Positions 11,111-22,164 of a stretch of 64,000 nt of DNA are shown here, piece after piece. This DNA is from Ostrinia nubilalis. Its lineage: Eukaryota > Arthropoda > Insecta > Lepidoptera > Crambidae. How positions within the stretch are numbered: the stretch's first letter is position 1; every line of letters begins with the position of its first letter. The stretch lies in NCBI RefSeq assembly GCF_963855985.1, contig NC_087119.1, positions 6,984,001 to 7,048,000 of the forward strand, written 5' to 3'. Under the pieces are notes generated by a model, which was not told the DNA's origin, searched no databases, and saw nothing but the letters and a program-made list of their open reading frames with translations. The position numbers and the translations under genes were made by a program.

Positions 11111-13190
11111 ATATTTGATATTTCGAAGAAAGGTCGGCTCATAAAATGTGTAAAGAGTAATGAAAATGAAGGCACTCGTAATTACGGAAGTTTTTTTAAA
11201 TAGTTATTTTTAATTATGTGAGGAACTCTCGTTGCGGAATAGGAATGACCATAGAAAATTGGAAAATTTTCGGCCTCTATGCCGAATAGCATTTAAATAT
11301 TTCGCGTGCATCGATTTCGGACGTTAGTTGTATAGGTTTAAGGATTAATTTCGTGTGCATGGAGGGGAAATTTTCTGCTAGTATTTTCCAGGAGCACGCG
11401 TTGGCTGCTACATCTCTGAAAACATTTTATAGGCAGCTAAAAATTGTATTATGTAGGTAAGTACGGTCAACAGAGGAGGTACCTGCTTGCACGCTGCCCA
11501 TATAAAGCGTTCGCGTAACCTTATTTGGTGTTACAATAAGGGTTACAATTGCATAGACTTATCTCTTTAAGATTAATAAGTGCCGGGCTTTGGCGCTGCT
11601 AATCAAAGTCCATTTTTAAAAGGTCTGACTGATGAGGTGATATTAGTGAGAGTTTTTCTGGTTACTTATGAGCTATAAAACTAATTTTATGAACGAGTCC
11701 CTTAAAACATTTTTAATTGGTTCAAGACTAAGTTCCACCTGCAGCTTCGCTTGGATAAACCTCGCTTTATTCAAATTCGTGATTGAAAGGAAAAGAAACG
11801 AATTTTCAGCATGTGATTAATTATGGAAGAGACCTTGATGAAGAATATTCTTTTGTAAATAATAAACCTTTAGAAATTGTGATTCAGTTGGTGAGTATTT
11901 AGGCCCAGTGGAGTACTAACATAATATTAAAATTGAATTTGAATTCCCATTTTGTTTGCTCTGTTAGATGGCAAGCTACTACGTTAAAAAATGTTTTTTT
12001 AGTGTGTTGAAGTAGCTGACCCTCTGCTGGATGCAGTCCCATATAAATGAGGGGTCGTGCTTGACTGGACATTTGACTGGGAAGCGAATTTCATACAAGT
12101 AAAGTCGCGGGCTAAGTTAGTACATATTTATAGCTTAAAGAAACTTTAAGAAATAATTATCTTTCTTATAAATTGAACTATTTGGGACCTTAATCAAGTA
12201 CAATATCATAATGTTTATGTGTTATCAGGTAAGTAGGTTATCAGTTATGTAGGTTTCTTTGTCCGATACCCATAGGTATAAGGTTTGCAAGCTTGGGACT
12301 AGGTTTCACTGTGTCGAGTGTAGTTTATATTAATTTAAAAAATCTGAGACATTGTAAGTAAAATGAGCCCAAAGTCATGTAACTCTACAATATTATTTGT
12401 AACTGTTTCAACATGTTTTAACTTTATTTTGTTCTAATAGTTTTAGAGCTAGATGGTTGTGAAAATAGAGTACGAAAATAATAACGTAACTACTTATTCA
12501 AACGATAAGAATTTACACATTTACTTGAAATAACTGGGGAAAACTAAGTAACATTAGCATTTTGAGTGCGAGAAAGTTTTCAGGGCTTTTGCTTAACTGT
12601 ATACTTCAGCCGAAAAAAGTACTATGTACCTAATTTGGCTTTGTTTAAAGGGTCTACCTGTCTTTTAACTAATACAGATTATTACTGTTAGCTAAAATAT
12701 CGCAAAATGCAATCCTAATTTGGGCCTATTGTGAATTTTACTTCGTCACCGTATTCTTATATTTTTTTAAACCAACCTCGGAACTTATTTTTGCGTATTA
12801 TTAATACTAACATGAATGTAATAGGCCATTATTTATTATAAATGTTACTGTATAGAATCTATTTCAATAAAATAGCAGATAAATACACCGCTGACTGTAC
12901 CATTTGCGTGTACAAGCGCACTGAGCGGCGACTAGAAAAGTTATGATAAGTACGACAATCAAGCAAAAATGTCGTTGAAAATTGAATCTTATATCATTAT
13001 GTCAAGGACGAGAATGTTTGCACATTTTTTGTGCAAAACTTTACTTACTGCGCGCGAATACTTGCGAAATAACCCGTTCGTCATGCTCGTGGTAAACCAT
13101 GAATGTTTTGGTTATCAGTAGTTTGACACTAGTTTGCTGAATATTACCATCATTCATTCTTTCAGTGCTATTACTATAGGTACCTACTAG
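11111..13190. other. AT-rich non-coding
   Basis: No gene is supported. At 12080-12118 a Helitron-type terminus is seen (AAGTCGCGGGCTAAGTTAG), too decayed upstream to set its start. Confidence 0.4.
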
Positions 13191-13612
13191 GGATGTTATG
13201 GATATGTAGTTTCGGTTATGGATACGCTTACGGATATAGGAATAATATTATACCAGTTTCGGTTACGGATATTTTTTTCTTTCGGATATTCGAAAGATTC
13301 GGTTACGGTTACGGATATCTGTGCTTTAGAATGCAATTTGCAGTAGATGTCCAAAACGGTTCATTCATGGCCGCACACTTTACATCGAATAAAAAGTAGT
13401 AAAAAAATAAAAATTGATACTAGATGGCATTATAAAGGTAAATCAGGCTGTGCCTTTACATTTATAATGCTATACAAAACACAATTTAAACTGCCTGCAT
13501 CCGAAACTATCCGAAACTTTTGAATCGGTTACGGTTACGGATTTGGATATTTTTTTATTTCGGATATCCGAAAGTTTCGGTTACGGTTACGGATATCCAT
13601 AACATCCGTGGT
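13191..13612. mobile_element. TIR element built of CGGTTACGGATAT repeats
   Basis: The ends are inverted (GGATGTTATGGATAT at the left, ATATCCATAACATCC at the right). The body repeats GGTTACGGTTACGGATAT with TTTCGGATAT spacers near both ends (13205-13320 and 13528-13600), so it folds back on itself. It has no transposase frame. It looks like a non-autonomous DNA transposon with repetitive arms. Confidence 0.6.
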
Positions 13613-13789
13613 ACCTACGTAATAAATATGAACTGAACTAAACGCTACCCTTTTTATCGAAACGAAGTACAAAACCCGTTTTAGAATCAAGTATACTCGT
13701 ACATTTAATTTTGTATTGGCTGAGTTTTGATTGATTTTATGCTTGACCGTAGATTAATAGTTGAGTATCATTTTATAATCTAAATACGA

Positions 13790-13985
13790 GTATATAACTC
13801 AAAGGTGACTGACTGACATAGTGATCTATCAACGCACAGCCCAAACCACTAGACGGATCGGGCTGAAATTTGGAATGCAGGTAGATGTTATGACGTAGGC
13901 ATCCGCTAAGAAAGAATTTTACGAAACTCCACCCCTAAGGGGGTAAAACAGGATCCACGCGTACGAAATGGCGGGCGGCCGCTAG
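13790..13985 (+). mobile_element. Short Helitron-like element (tandem pair, first)
   Basis: The phrases CTAGACGGATCGGGCTGAAA and ACCCCTAAGGGGGTAAAACA lead to the end GGCGGGCGGCCGCTAG followed by T. A second copy of the same family follows within a few bases. Confidence 0.55.
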
Positions 13986-13992
13986 TAGGTAA

Positions 13993-14228
13993 TCAATAAT
14001 ATAAAAATGAATCGCAAAATGCTCGCAAATCGCTTACCAACAAGCACATAAGTAACTCAACAACACCTGGACCAAATTTAATTTTTTTTTAAATGTTCGT
14101 TGAAGGATGGTTGTTATGGCGAGAAAAGTTCAAATAATTTCCGGGAAATCCCTAAAAAAAAACTCGAAACTTCACCCCTAAGCGGGTAAAACGGGAACCA
14201 CGCGTACGAAGTCGCGGGCGGCCGCTAG
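13993..14228 (+). mobile_element. Short Helitron-like element (tandem pair, second)
   Basis: It begins A|TCAATAATATAAAAATGAA and ends AAGTCGCGGGCGGCCGCTAG|T. It shares ACCCCTAAGCGGGTAAAACG with the element just before it. The A|TC...CTAG|T ends fit Helitron insertion between A and T. Confidence 0.6.
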
Positions 14229-14297
14229 TTTAAAATAATTTTCAGTCATTTGCATAGAGCCACTGCACGTGTTATGGTCGGTTACAGTTAGAAATGG

Positions 14298-14412
14298 TAT
14301 ACTGGGTTATTCCCACCGTTCCCACTGCTGCAACTTCTGGTGTTCCTGGTTTTGCAGCTTGACCACAAATAGGAATTTAATTTGTCTCAGGGGAAAGTTA
14401 AGCCGTCATTGG
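14298..14412 (-). mobile_element. LINE 3' tail fragment, subfamily variant (reverse)
   Basis: Reversed, this carries GGTCAAGCTGC, CAGGAACACCAGAAGTTGCA and GGGAACGGTGGGAATA. These match the 3' tail of the LINE at 54168-56277 and the copies at 44876 and 53088. Only the tail is present. Confidence 0.6.
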
Positions 14413-14441
14413 ACCTGCAATGATATTAATCAAAGGAAGAT

Positions 14442-14619
14442 AAGGGCCCTCGCCCACGGCGACTTTTGGTCGTGCGTTTCGTAAACGAGCGACAGCATCG
14501 CTACTAACGCGCGTTAGTTGCATTTGAAACGCACTACAGAAGTGATGCCAACGCGCTACCATCGTGCTACAGCAGCGCGACTGCATCGCTACAAAAATTC
14601 GCCGTGGGTGAGGGCCCTA
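14442..14619. mobile_element. MITE with AGGGCCCTCGCCCACGGCGA ends
   Basis: The left end AGGGCCCTCGCCCACGGCGA pairs with the right end TCGCCGTGGGTGAGGGCCCT (one mismatch). The GC-rich interior repeats GCATCGCTAC. About 178 bp, non-coding, next to the LINE tail at 14298. Confidence 0.7.
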
Positions 14620-14708
14620 AGATGGACAAGGTGGATGACAGATGACAATCAATCGTATAAACTTTACTTCAAGCTAATTAATGCATTTATTGTAAAGAAA
14701 GAAAAAAT

Positions 14709-14956
14709 ATACAGGGTGTTTGGCGGGAGGTTAGACAAACTTCGTATATTAATATTAAACAATAAAAGTTGTTGAAAACACGTGAAAAAAAAATTGAAGT
14801 TTCAGGTCAAATTTTGGAAAAAATTAAACAAAAACAAAAATGACAATAAAAAAAAAAGTAGCTCACTTAGAGTCAAATAGGCGAACTTGTATTCTTTAAA
14901 TGACCTTACCTATACACCTACGAAGTTTGTCTAACCTTCCACCAAACACCCTGTAT
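14709..14956. mobile_element. MITE with ATACAGGGTGTTTGG ends
   Basis: Inverted ends of about 38 bp run from ATACAGGGTGTTTGGCGGGA to its near-complement at 14919-14956. The AT-rich interior contains poly-A runs. The flanks are AT-rich; a TA target is plausible but not proved. Confidence 0.7.
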
Positions 14957-15048
14957 ATTTGGTACTAAAAATTAAAATCGCATAGGTACTTTATTATTGC
15001 AAGTAAATTGGACGTTAGTTGGCTATTTAATTCTTTGCTTTTTAAGGT

Positions 15049-15234
15049 CTTATTGTCGATTTGCCACAAAGTCGATTCGTCACGAAAAAAGCACATGTAA
15101 GTTCAACACACTTTTATTATTTTGTTGCAAATTATTTTGGAGTATTGACATTTTTAATATGGTTTAAGAAAAATTTACTTTCAATCTACGGACCTAAAGT
15201 TCTATGAATCGACTTTGTGGCAAATCGATAATAA
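15049..15234. mobile_element. MITE with TTATTGTCGATTTGCC ends
   Basis: The terminal inverted repeat TTATTGTCGATTTGCCACAA pairs with TTGTGGCAAATCGATAATAA across about 185 bp. No coding potential. Confidence 0.7.
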
Positions 15235-15417
15235 CCCTCTATAAGTTAGACGCCTTTTTGGAAGATATTAGGTTGTCATGTCGTCTCGTTCTATCGCAAA
15301 GCATCGCCATTTGATGATAGCGAGACCAAAAACGGAAATGGATAGTTAACAGTGTGGCCGTGTGTACCTATGAGACACTTGAAGGTTTTGGTTGACTCGA
15401 GCTCTGAAGCGTCGTCG

Positions 15418-15510
15418 TTTTAGCCAAATGACGTCCACTGCTGGACAAAGGCCACCCCCAAGGTTTTCCACAATGAACGGTCCTGTGCTGCCCGATGCTA
15501 CTCTCTCCAA
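15418..15510 (-). mobile_element. RTE-type LINE 3' end scrap (reverse)
   Basis: It carries the signature AAATGACGTCCACTGCTGGA and GGCCACCCCCAAGG, the same segment as at 8089 and 57733, and is lost after about 90 bases. Confidence 0.6.
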
Positions 15511-16436
15511 GAATTTTTAAGTTAAAGGGAATAATCAGCAATAAGTAATACCTACCTACATATTATAATGTAATAATATACTCAACATCAAATAAATCGC
15601 ACCTTCCGCGACGCGAACTTTAAAGATTTTCTTCTGACACAATCATGGTGCCCCAACAATATTGGTGTTATTTGAAAGCCCAATAAATAAACTTCAAGAA
15701 AAACACATTTAATTTTTTTAAAAACAATTAACAGGTACCATAAATGTGACTTGAAAAAAGGCCTCACTTTGGGCTCACCTCTGGGATCAATTAGACCAGT
15801 TTTTGTAGTTATAGAACCAAATAATGATCTTACGTGTCCTTTTTAACAGATAGATAGCGATTAATCCCAATTTAACAGTTTTATAGCCATAAAAGTTGGC
15901 TCAAACGTAACTACCTATTTTTTGAAGAAGTGACTCTGGACCCATCTAAAAACACATTTTTGGGATAAAAACCTTTCCTTTAATGAAATGAAGGTTAGAA
16001 CTAGGCTTTCAAATGCAACCAATGTTGGTGGGAAGTGGGGATGCATACGTTTGAGAAGTGCTTGTCGCGGGAGGTGCGATTTATTTGATGCCGAGTGTAT
16101 TATGATTTCTTTTGATATTTTCATGCTATTGTTAATGGCTGGATAGGTGATCATATTTTGTTATTTACGATCTTTTCTACACCCTATTCAAAGACAAATA
16201 AATAATTCTATTTCTCTTTGAATGTTTTTAAGTCTGATAAGTTTCAGGCACTGATATTTAGTAATAGATATAGGTGCTACACTCGGACACCCATCTCAAA
16301 CAACTTCAGGAGACAGTATCGCGTAGTAAATGCGCATTTTGGGCATTCATCTAGACAATGTTTGTCTGTCAAATGTCCCTGAATCCGGTCCAGACAGCAC
16401 TGGGAATTCTATGCTGGTTGTTGATATACGCACGAC
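15511..16436. other. Non-coding, nothing recognised
   Basis: AT-rich. The one 79-codon minus-strand frame has no supporting signal. Confidence 0.4.
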
Positions 16437-16584
16437 ACGCTCGTATTCACAAACATTACTATGACGTCTCACAGTGCACGTGGACGCACAAGGTGACACA
16501 CGAACCAATCACAGAACTCTATTCAACGCTGTGCGTTCGATTTGCTGCTTCCCTTAAGCAAGCATCGTCAGTGAATACCGGCGT
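16437..16584 (+). mobile_element. 148-bp MITE family A, copy 2
   Basis: Forward copy with ends ACGCTCGTATTCACAAA and its imperfect complement. It contains TGGACGCACAAGGTGACAC and the conserved AACGCTGTGCGTTCGATTTG. Confidence 0.8.
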
Positions 16585-16623
16585 TAAGTCATAGACAAAA
16601 ATCCAAGCTCATTCACATTGGTA

Positions 16624-16769
16624 TCTTACTAATATAAATGCGAAAGTTTGTATAGATGTTTGTTACTCTTTCACGCAAAAACTACTGAACAGATTTTGAT
16701 GAAACTTTACAGTACAGATCTGTGACAAACTAAATTTCACGCGGGGGTGATGCCGCGGGCAAAAGCTAG
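16624..16769 (+). mobile_element. Short Helitron-like element
   Basis: It begins A|TCTTACTAATATAAATGCG and ends GATGCCGCGGGCAAAAGCTAG|T. The middle phrase ACAGATTTTGATGAAACTTT also occurs at 24 kb and 36.5 kb. The A|TC...CTAG|T ends are those of a Helitron. Confidence 0.7.
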
Positions 16770-16984
16770 TATCGTAATAAAAAGGTCAAATAAAAAGAAA
16801 GCCTTATACTAGGTATTTATAGTATTTGGTTATGAAAAGACAATAAATACACGTCATTTTAGCTAAAACTTCTTATTTAATTTTATATTTATTAGCAGTA
16901 GACAATTATTTTTCGAGGGCACCCTGTATGTGTAAATGTCACTATGTATATCTACTACAAGTCCATGAGATAGGGTTAGTATAC

Positions 16985-17083
16985 TTTCAGCGCTCATCGC
17001 ACTATCTTATGCCCCAGTGGGATTCAAACACGCTACCGCAGATGGTGTTGTAGTCCGGTACGCAAACCACCAAGCCAGCTGAT
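16985..17083 (-). mobile_element. tRNA-headed SINE fragment (reverse)
   Basis: On the minus strand a box A-like GCTTGGTGGTTTGCGTACCG is followed after about 35 bases by box B GTTTGAATCCC, as in RNA polymerase III-driven SINEs. Arm pairing is too poor for a functional tRNA. Confidence 0.55.
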
Positions 17084-17215
17084 TAGTAATTTATAAGTGA
17101 AAGTTACTTCCTCTTTGAAAGAGTTAGAGTTTGTTTAAAATGATTAACTCCGATTTATATTTAATCCTAGAATTGAAGACTTGATTTGACATAATAGTGA
17201 TAGTAGTATCAAGTT

Positions 17216-17408
17216 CACTGAAAAAAAATGTTTGGTTACTGCTTACACAACAAAAGTTACCACCGAACTAAGTGTTAACTATAACCAAACTAAGTCTAGC
17301 TCACTACAGAATTATTTGTTTAATTTACACAACATTTTGTTCCTCATAACCAAAGTGTTCGGTGGTCACTTTTGTTGTGTAAGCAGTAACCAAACATTTT
17401 TTTCAGTG
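17216..17408. mobile_element. MITE with CACTGAAAAAAA ends
   Basis: Terminal inverted repeats of about 52 bp (CACTGAAAAAAAATGTTTGG through CACCGAAC) enclose a short AT-rich loop. The flanking bases are TT on both sides, a possible 2-bp duplication. A frame across it is just the repeat read through. Confidence 0.75.
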
Positions 17409-18679
17409 TTCGGAAATCAAAGCACCAAACAGTTTTGAAATTATTATTTTCCACGTCCAAATATTTGCTAAAGAAACGTGTACATAAGAACTTCTTATGG
17501 TACTGCTCAGGTCAAGACAGAAGCTTCTTATGGCCTGTGCCCATAATGCATTCTCGCCACTCGTCCTGAAGACGACACGTGGTGCGTCAACTGTTCAGAG
17601 TTTAGCGATCTACTGAATTTTTAACAACTCTACCCTTTTCAATTACCATCGAAAATGGGGTTGCTTCTCTGTCCAACCTCGGCTGACAATCCTTTTTGCG
17701 CTGCTTAATTATTAACGGAAATTTCTTAATTTGGACGTGAGTGCAAAAAACGCAAATGCGTTAACGCTGTCCGATTTTCCGATGTTATTTTGTTTTGATT
17801 TAACTACGAGTAGATACTCACCTACAATCGAATTTTAAAGTCGACTCGTAACCTTTTGAAAGGATGAATCTTGGAATTTACGCAAGCAATTTTTGTTGGA
17901 CTATTAAAAAGGCTTTGTCGGCTTGGTAATTAAGGGCATCGGATACGTACCCTGGCGGAGATACATATTAATACGAGAATTTAATCCAGGGGTACATCGC
18001 AAGGATTTCGCGCCCCTACCCCAGGGTAAGTCCGAGCGGCTATGTGTGTGGACGCTACAGTGTGCGTGTGTACGCTGCCCTATATTAGGTGTGCGTTGTG
18101 CCTCTCAAATTTTACATCTCCGCTATACAAGGTGTTTTGTATCGGGGATTTATAATTTTAAATAATATGCCTGAAGGGTATTTCTAAGTTTCGTGGAAAA
18201 GCAGGTAACATGCATTGAGTAAACAGAATGACACTACGAGTACACTACTACATACTAAATTTTTAAAAGCCAACATTAACGAAAGATCTACAGTCTACTT
18301 AGACAAAGCATTACAAACCACAGGTACTCCGTAAGGACCAACCAAAAATACCTACCTAAGTATTGTCCTCGCATCAAAAAAAATAAAAAAATATTTCCTG
18401 AAACCTTTTTATGTGAGCAATATTTTTTAAAAGCAGTGATTGTCTTTGCAACGAATTAGTTTCAGGCAACAATATCGAATTTTAATGTCCGTGTAAGAGC
18501 TTGAAACCGAGAGTTTTACAGTTTAACGGCGTTAAAGGTCATGGAGTCAAAGTTGAAATTTAGAAATCACTTTCTTTAATCGATTTTTATTTGTATTTAT
18601 AAAACATAATTATGTACCTATACCTAGATTGAACATAATAAGGGTACTAAAGAATTGATCATGATTCTTTAACTGTTAC
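17409..18679. other. Non-coding, with a GC-richer block at about 17925-18110
   Basis: The block around 17925-18110 has CCCTGGCGGAGATACATATT, CGCCCCTACCCCAGGG and GTGTG runs. It stands out from the AT background and could be a conserved non-coding element. No gene is supported. Confidence 0.35.
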
Positions 18680-19090
18680 CAGGCCTGTTCATCTCCGCGA
18701 GTTTACATCGAAAACAAAACACGCACGATGGCCCACCTACAGGATACTATTCGACAAGGCCTCACATACGAGCGAACATTGACTCACGCACGCGTATTCT
18801 TGTGTATGATGGAAGAAAATAAAGAAAATGGTGTACTAAATACTGTGCAGTATTTAACTGCCTAAATAATAATAAAAACACAGAATGTACTTTTTTAAAT
18901 TGCCTCAAGACACTGAGAGGTAAATAAGTAGTTAATATTATTCATGATAATTCATGCTAAACCATGTATTTCCTCCGCCATTTTCCGCAGTTTGGCACCT
19001 CACGTCACATCATTTTACCGAAGTCAGCCCTATAGCTTCGGCGCAGTGCCGATAACTGACGTTTGTCAACAAAATGGTGCTTGACTCTTG
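18680..19090 (+). mobile_element. Relic element with a broken THAP-like domain
   Basis: At 18842-18920 the translation gives CAVFNC, then, after a 1-base shift in a run of six T, FFKLPQDTERG, followed by a GTAAATAAG donor-like sequence. The spaced cysteines and KLP.D..R match the start of the THAP zinc-binding domain found in P-element-type transposases and some host proteins. Stops upstream and the frameshift show it is dead. The surroundings (GCGAACATTGACTCACGCAC at the left, GCTTCGGCGCAGTGCCGATA at the right) look like transposon sequence, but I could not fix the ends. Confidence 0.4.
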
Positions 19091-19608
19091 AGACAGGCTA
19101 AATTACACCATATTGTTAATGACATTGAGCATACATTTTTTTAAATACCTTCGCGAAGTAAAACTTCTGTACGTAGTACTTATTATTATTCTGTGCTGTT
19201 ACCAACATCACCAAATTCAAACGACAATCGATATTCAAATCTCAACCCCTACTCGCCAGTGTCCTCACAAAAACCAACCCCTTCCGAGCACCCTGTACGC
19301 GTCGGACATGCGTACCATACCTACCCACATCTAGTACGTTATTAATTTATCTGTAGAACTAACCATCACCCGCCTCCCACCCTGCGGAGGTGAAGCTTAA
19401 ACAGCCAAATGTGTATGCAGAAGATTGTTACTACCTACGTGAGCAGCTAAATTACACTGACTTAATTAAAACCTTGCTATTCTGTACATGACAAGTATTT
19501 CAAGACCTCTGATAGTACAGTTAGTGAATTTCTGTATTGTTATCACAGGAATTTGTAGTTTAATTAGATTTTTGAAGGATGTGTTTGTATTCGGACGCGG
19601 TACAGTGT
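19091..19608. other. Non-coding, nothing recognised
   Basis: No supported feature. Confidence 0.4.
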
Positions 19609-19742
19609 GCTTCTGCTTATGGTAGCTAGTGGTAAATTAGTTCACGAAAGTAACCGCTGGTAACCACGCTGTACAATCTGTCATACATTAATGTATTTTT
19701 TTACGCAGTCGCTAAAAAGTAACTCATGGTAAGCACACTGGT
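19609..19742. mobile_element. MITE family D, variant copy
   Basis: The ends CAGTGTGCTTCTGC and GGTAAGCACACTGG are roughly inverted. The middle phrase CTGTCATACATTAATGTATT followed by TTACGCAGTCGC matches the cores at 24943, 33245 and 48955. Confidence 0.55.
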
Positions 19743-21254
19743 CTTTCGCTTCGTTTTAATGAACGTGCAAAATTATGGTGTTATTTTTCTTATAATACAG
19801 ATCACGTGATGCTTTTTGAAGCTTTTGTTAGCTTACTTTGAGAAAATATCTTTGTGTTAACATATTGTTCAAGTGCTAAAAATAATATTGGCCAACTTCA
19901 TATGATTCAAAAGGCAACTAAGCAGTAGTCGATAGAATAGGAGGAATAATAAAGAAATATACTTATTTTCGTTCGTTCTATTTGGGAAAGTTTGTGCGCC
20001 GTCAATGAGGGCCACGTTACAATTACGAGTTCGGATACCACCGTCATAAGTAAACTTATGAATGAAATGTCGAAGGCCTAGACTGTTGTCCAAACAACAT
20101 GTTAGGGCGGAGGCACGGGCGCTGCGAGAAAGCGGGTAGCGGGCGAATCTGACGTAAACAGTTTTGTAAAAAATACTGATCAATGTCGCAAAATATGAAG
20201 TATTATTATGGCTTTTTAACTAGTAAAGATATAATATTTTATCATATGATGGCTTTCAAGAGGTAAATAATGGTGGTTGTGCCTCACGCAGGAATCCCTG
20301 AGGTATTGGAGGGCGCTTAAGTGTTATAGGGATTACTTATTTTTACAATAAAACACAGTGGTTTTTAAACGTCAAAAATATAATCAAAGACAAAAGAGGA
20401 AAAAAATAGCAAAAAGGATGTGTATTCTGCACAGTAGTGTTATGTGTATGTGCCGATTCGATAATCACCTTTTCGTTTTTCTTCTTTCCATGATTTCAGT
20501 GACATTTGAAATCGTAACGCACTTCACTCTTTATTTTCTTCACTTTAAAAGCTCTTGACACAGCTGGCACTCTCTCACTGCTAATGACCGAGATGTCTTA
20601 CTACCAACAATCTACAGTGTCATCAGCACTGCTGCAGCTCACTGTAAAAAGGTAGATGGAAAAATTAATGATAAACTTTGGGAGTAGACGATTGTCTTCT
20701 AGAGTAGAATTAAAGGTATGTGAAACGTTTCTAACACAGATTTTTATCTCCCATTACAACTTAGGTACCATCTCATTTTAGAAAAATTGTATGTACTTAA
20801 TTGAATCCTGTTCAGACTTCTTTTGAAATTCCCAAGAGTTGTTTTCCGTTCATGACATACAGACGTTACAACGACTCTACGTTTCAAGTAGACGTGATAA
20901 ATCGCTCTAAAAACCGCTCGCACGGCTATTGTGCTAATACCCTCATACTCGCTCTTTACTGACACGGGATAATACTCGTACGTACTGTAAATAACTGCTA
21001 GCAGCTCCAATAAAATGTTAGAACTAAGGATTTGGAGGACCAAATGATGCAATGCAGTCATAAATTAAAGGGAGTATGGCTTCTACATTCCCTTGTTTGT
21101 ACAATATGAATGGTAGGGTTTGAAGTTTGTTTGTATGTTTGGTTTAATTTGTAGAAAGTGTTTCGAGTGTAAGGGTCTACTTTTAGGGGCTACCTTTTTA
21201 TTAGGATACCAATGTGGTGTGGATATGTGAGCTTGGATTTTTGTCTATGACTTA
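19743..21254. other. Non-coding, nothing recognised
   Basis: Two minus-strand frames of about 105 codons (near 19869 and 20744) have no splice, start or compositional support. Confidence 0.4.
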
Positions 21255-21400
21255 ACACCTATTCACAAACATTACTATGAGGTCTCATAGTGCGTGTGGA
21301 CGCACAGGGTGACACATGAACCAATCACAGAGCTCTATTCAACGCTGTGCGTTCGATTTACTACTTCACTCAAGCAAGCATCGTTTGTGAATACGGGCGT
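21255..21400 (+). mobile_element. 148-bp MITE family A, copy 3
   Basis: Forward copy with TGGACGCACAGGGTGACAC and the end TTTGTGAATACGGGCGT intact. Its left end has lost bases (ACACCTATTCACAAA). Confidence 0.8.
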
Positions 21401-21607
21401 GAAGGTCACTAATGACTAATGAGTATGTACTATAGTATACAATAATTATCCTTAACCGTTCTGTATTTATGCAAAAAACTGAAAAATTAGAAATAATTTT
21501 ACCAGAAAGAAAGTCAATTAAAGAATATAGCAATTTATAATAAAGGTTAGGTTCTGGCGAAAATAATACAAAAACTGGTCATAAAACTAATATTGTCTTT
21601 GTAACTA

Positions 21608-21732
21608 TTAGGCGGGGTTGCACCATCTCAATTGAACTTTGACAAACGTCAAAAATCTGTCAAATTCCATACAAAAAGCACCGGTTATCGTTATAGTTAC
21701 GGTCAAAGTTAGGTGGTGCAACTCAGCCTTAA
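21608..21732. mobile_element. MITE family C, copy
   Basis: The ends TTAGGCGGGGTTGCACCAT and GGTGGTGCAACTCAGCCTTA are inverted. The core TTTGACAAACGTCAAAAATC and CACCGGTTATCGTTATAGTT is nearly identical to 61011-61131. Fragments are at 8973 and 32483. Confidence 0.75.
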
Positions 21733-21980
21733 AATATGAATATTTCGCTCAATTTTTAAATTCTTTCATGAGAGATATTGGAAAAATTTGCAAATTGTTT
21801 TTATAAAAATGGGTTAAAAGTCTTGAAGATCTAATAGTTTAAAACTTAAAAATATAGCCTGGGAGAATTTTGGCTTCCCACGCCACGCCAGGAATGGACA
21901 GATGTCATTTAGTTCCATTCCATTCCTACTTAAATCTTGAATAATTCTAGAAAATGTTGTAATCTTCATCGATTTCGATT

Positions 21981-22102
21981 TATGCCTGTTTTCACCATCA
22001 ATCCCTAATTTTTAAGTGACCCCTATGTAAACAAAATTCCTGTTATTTGTTACCATAGGGGTCACTTAAAAAATTTGGATTGATAGTGAAAACAGGCATT
22101 AG
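21981..22102. mobile_element. 120-bp foldback MITE family B, copy 1
   Basis: Almost the whole element is an inverted repeat: ATGCCTGTTTTCACCATCAA through GTGACCCCTATG and back. A second copy with the same arms is at 57241-57357. Confidence 0.8.
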
Positions 22103-22164
22103 TATCATAAAATATAGTTAAATTTTTTAAATTGTAATGGCCACAAAGTCGCAATCTCACTAAA

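Noticed and set aside
17232..17438. A 68-codon plus frame
   Set aside because: It runs across a MITE with 52-bp inverted ends and is explained by it.
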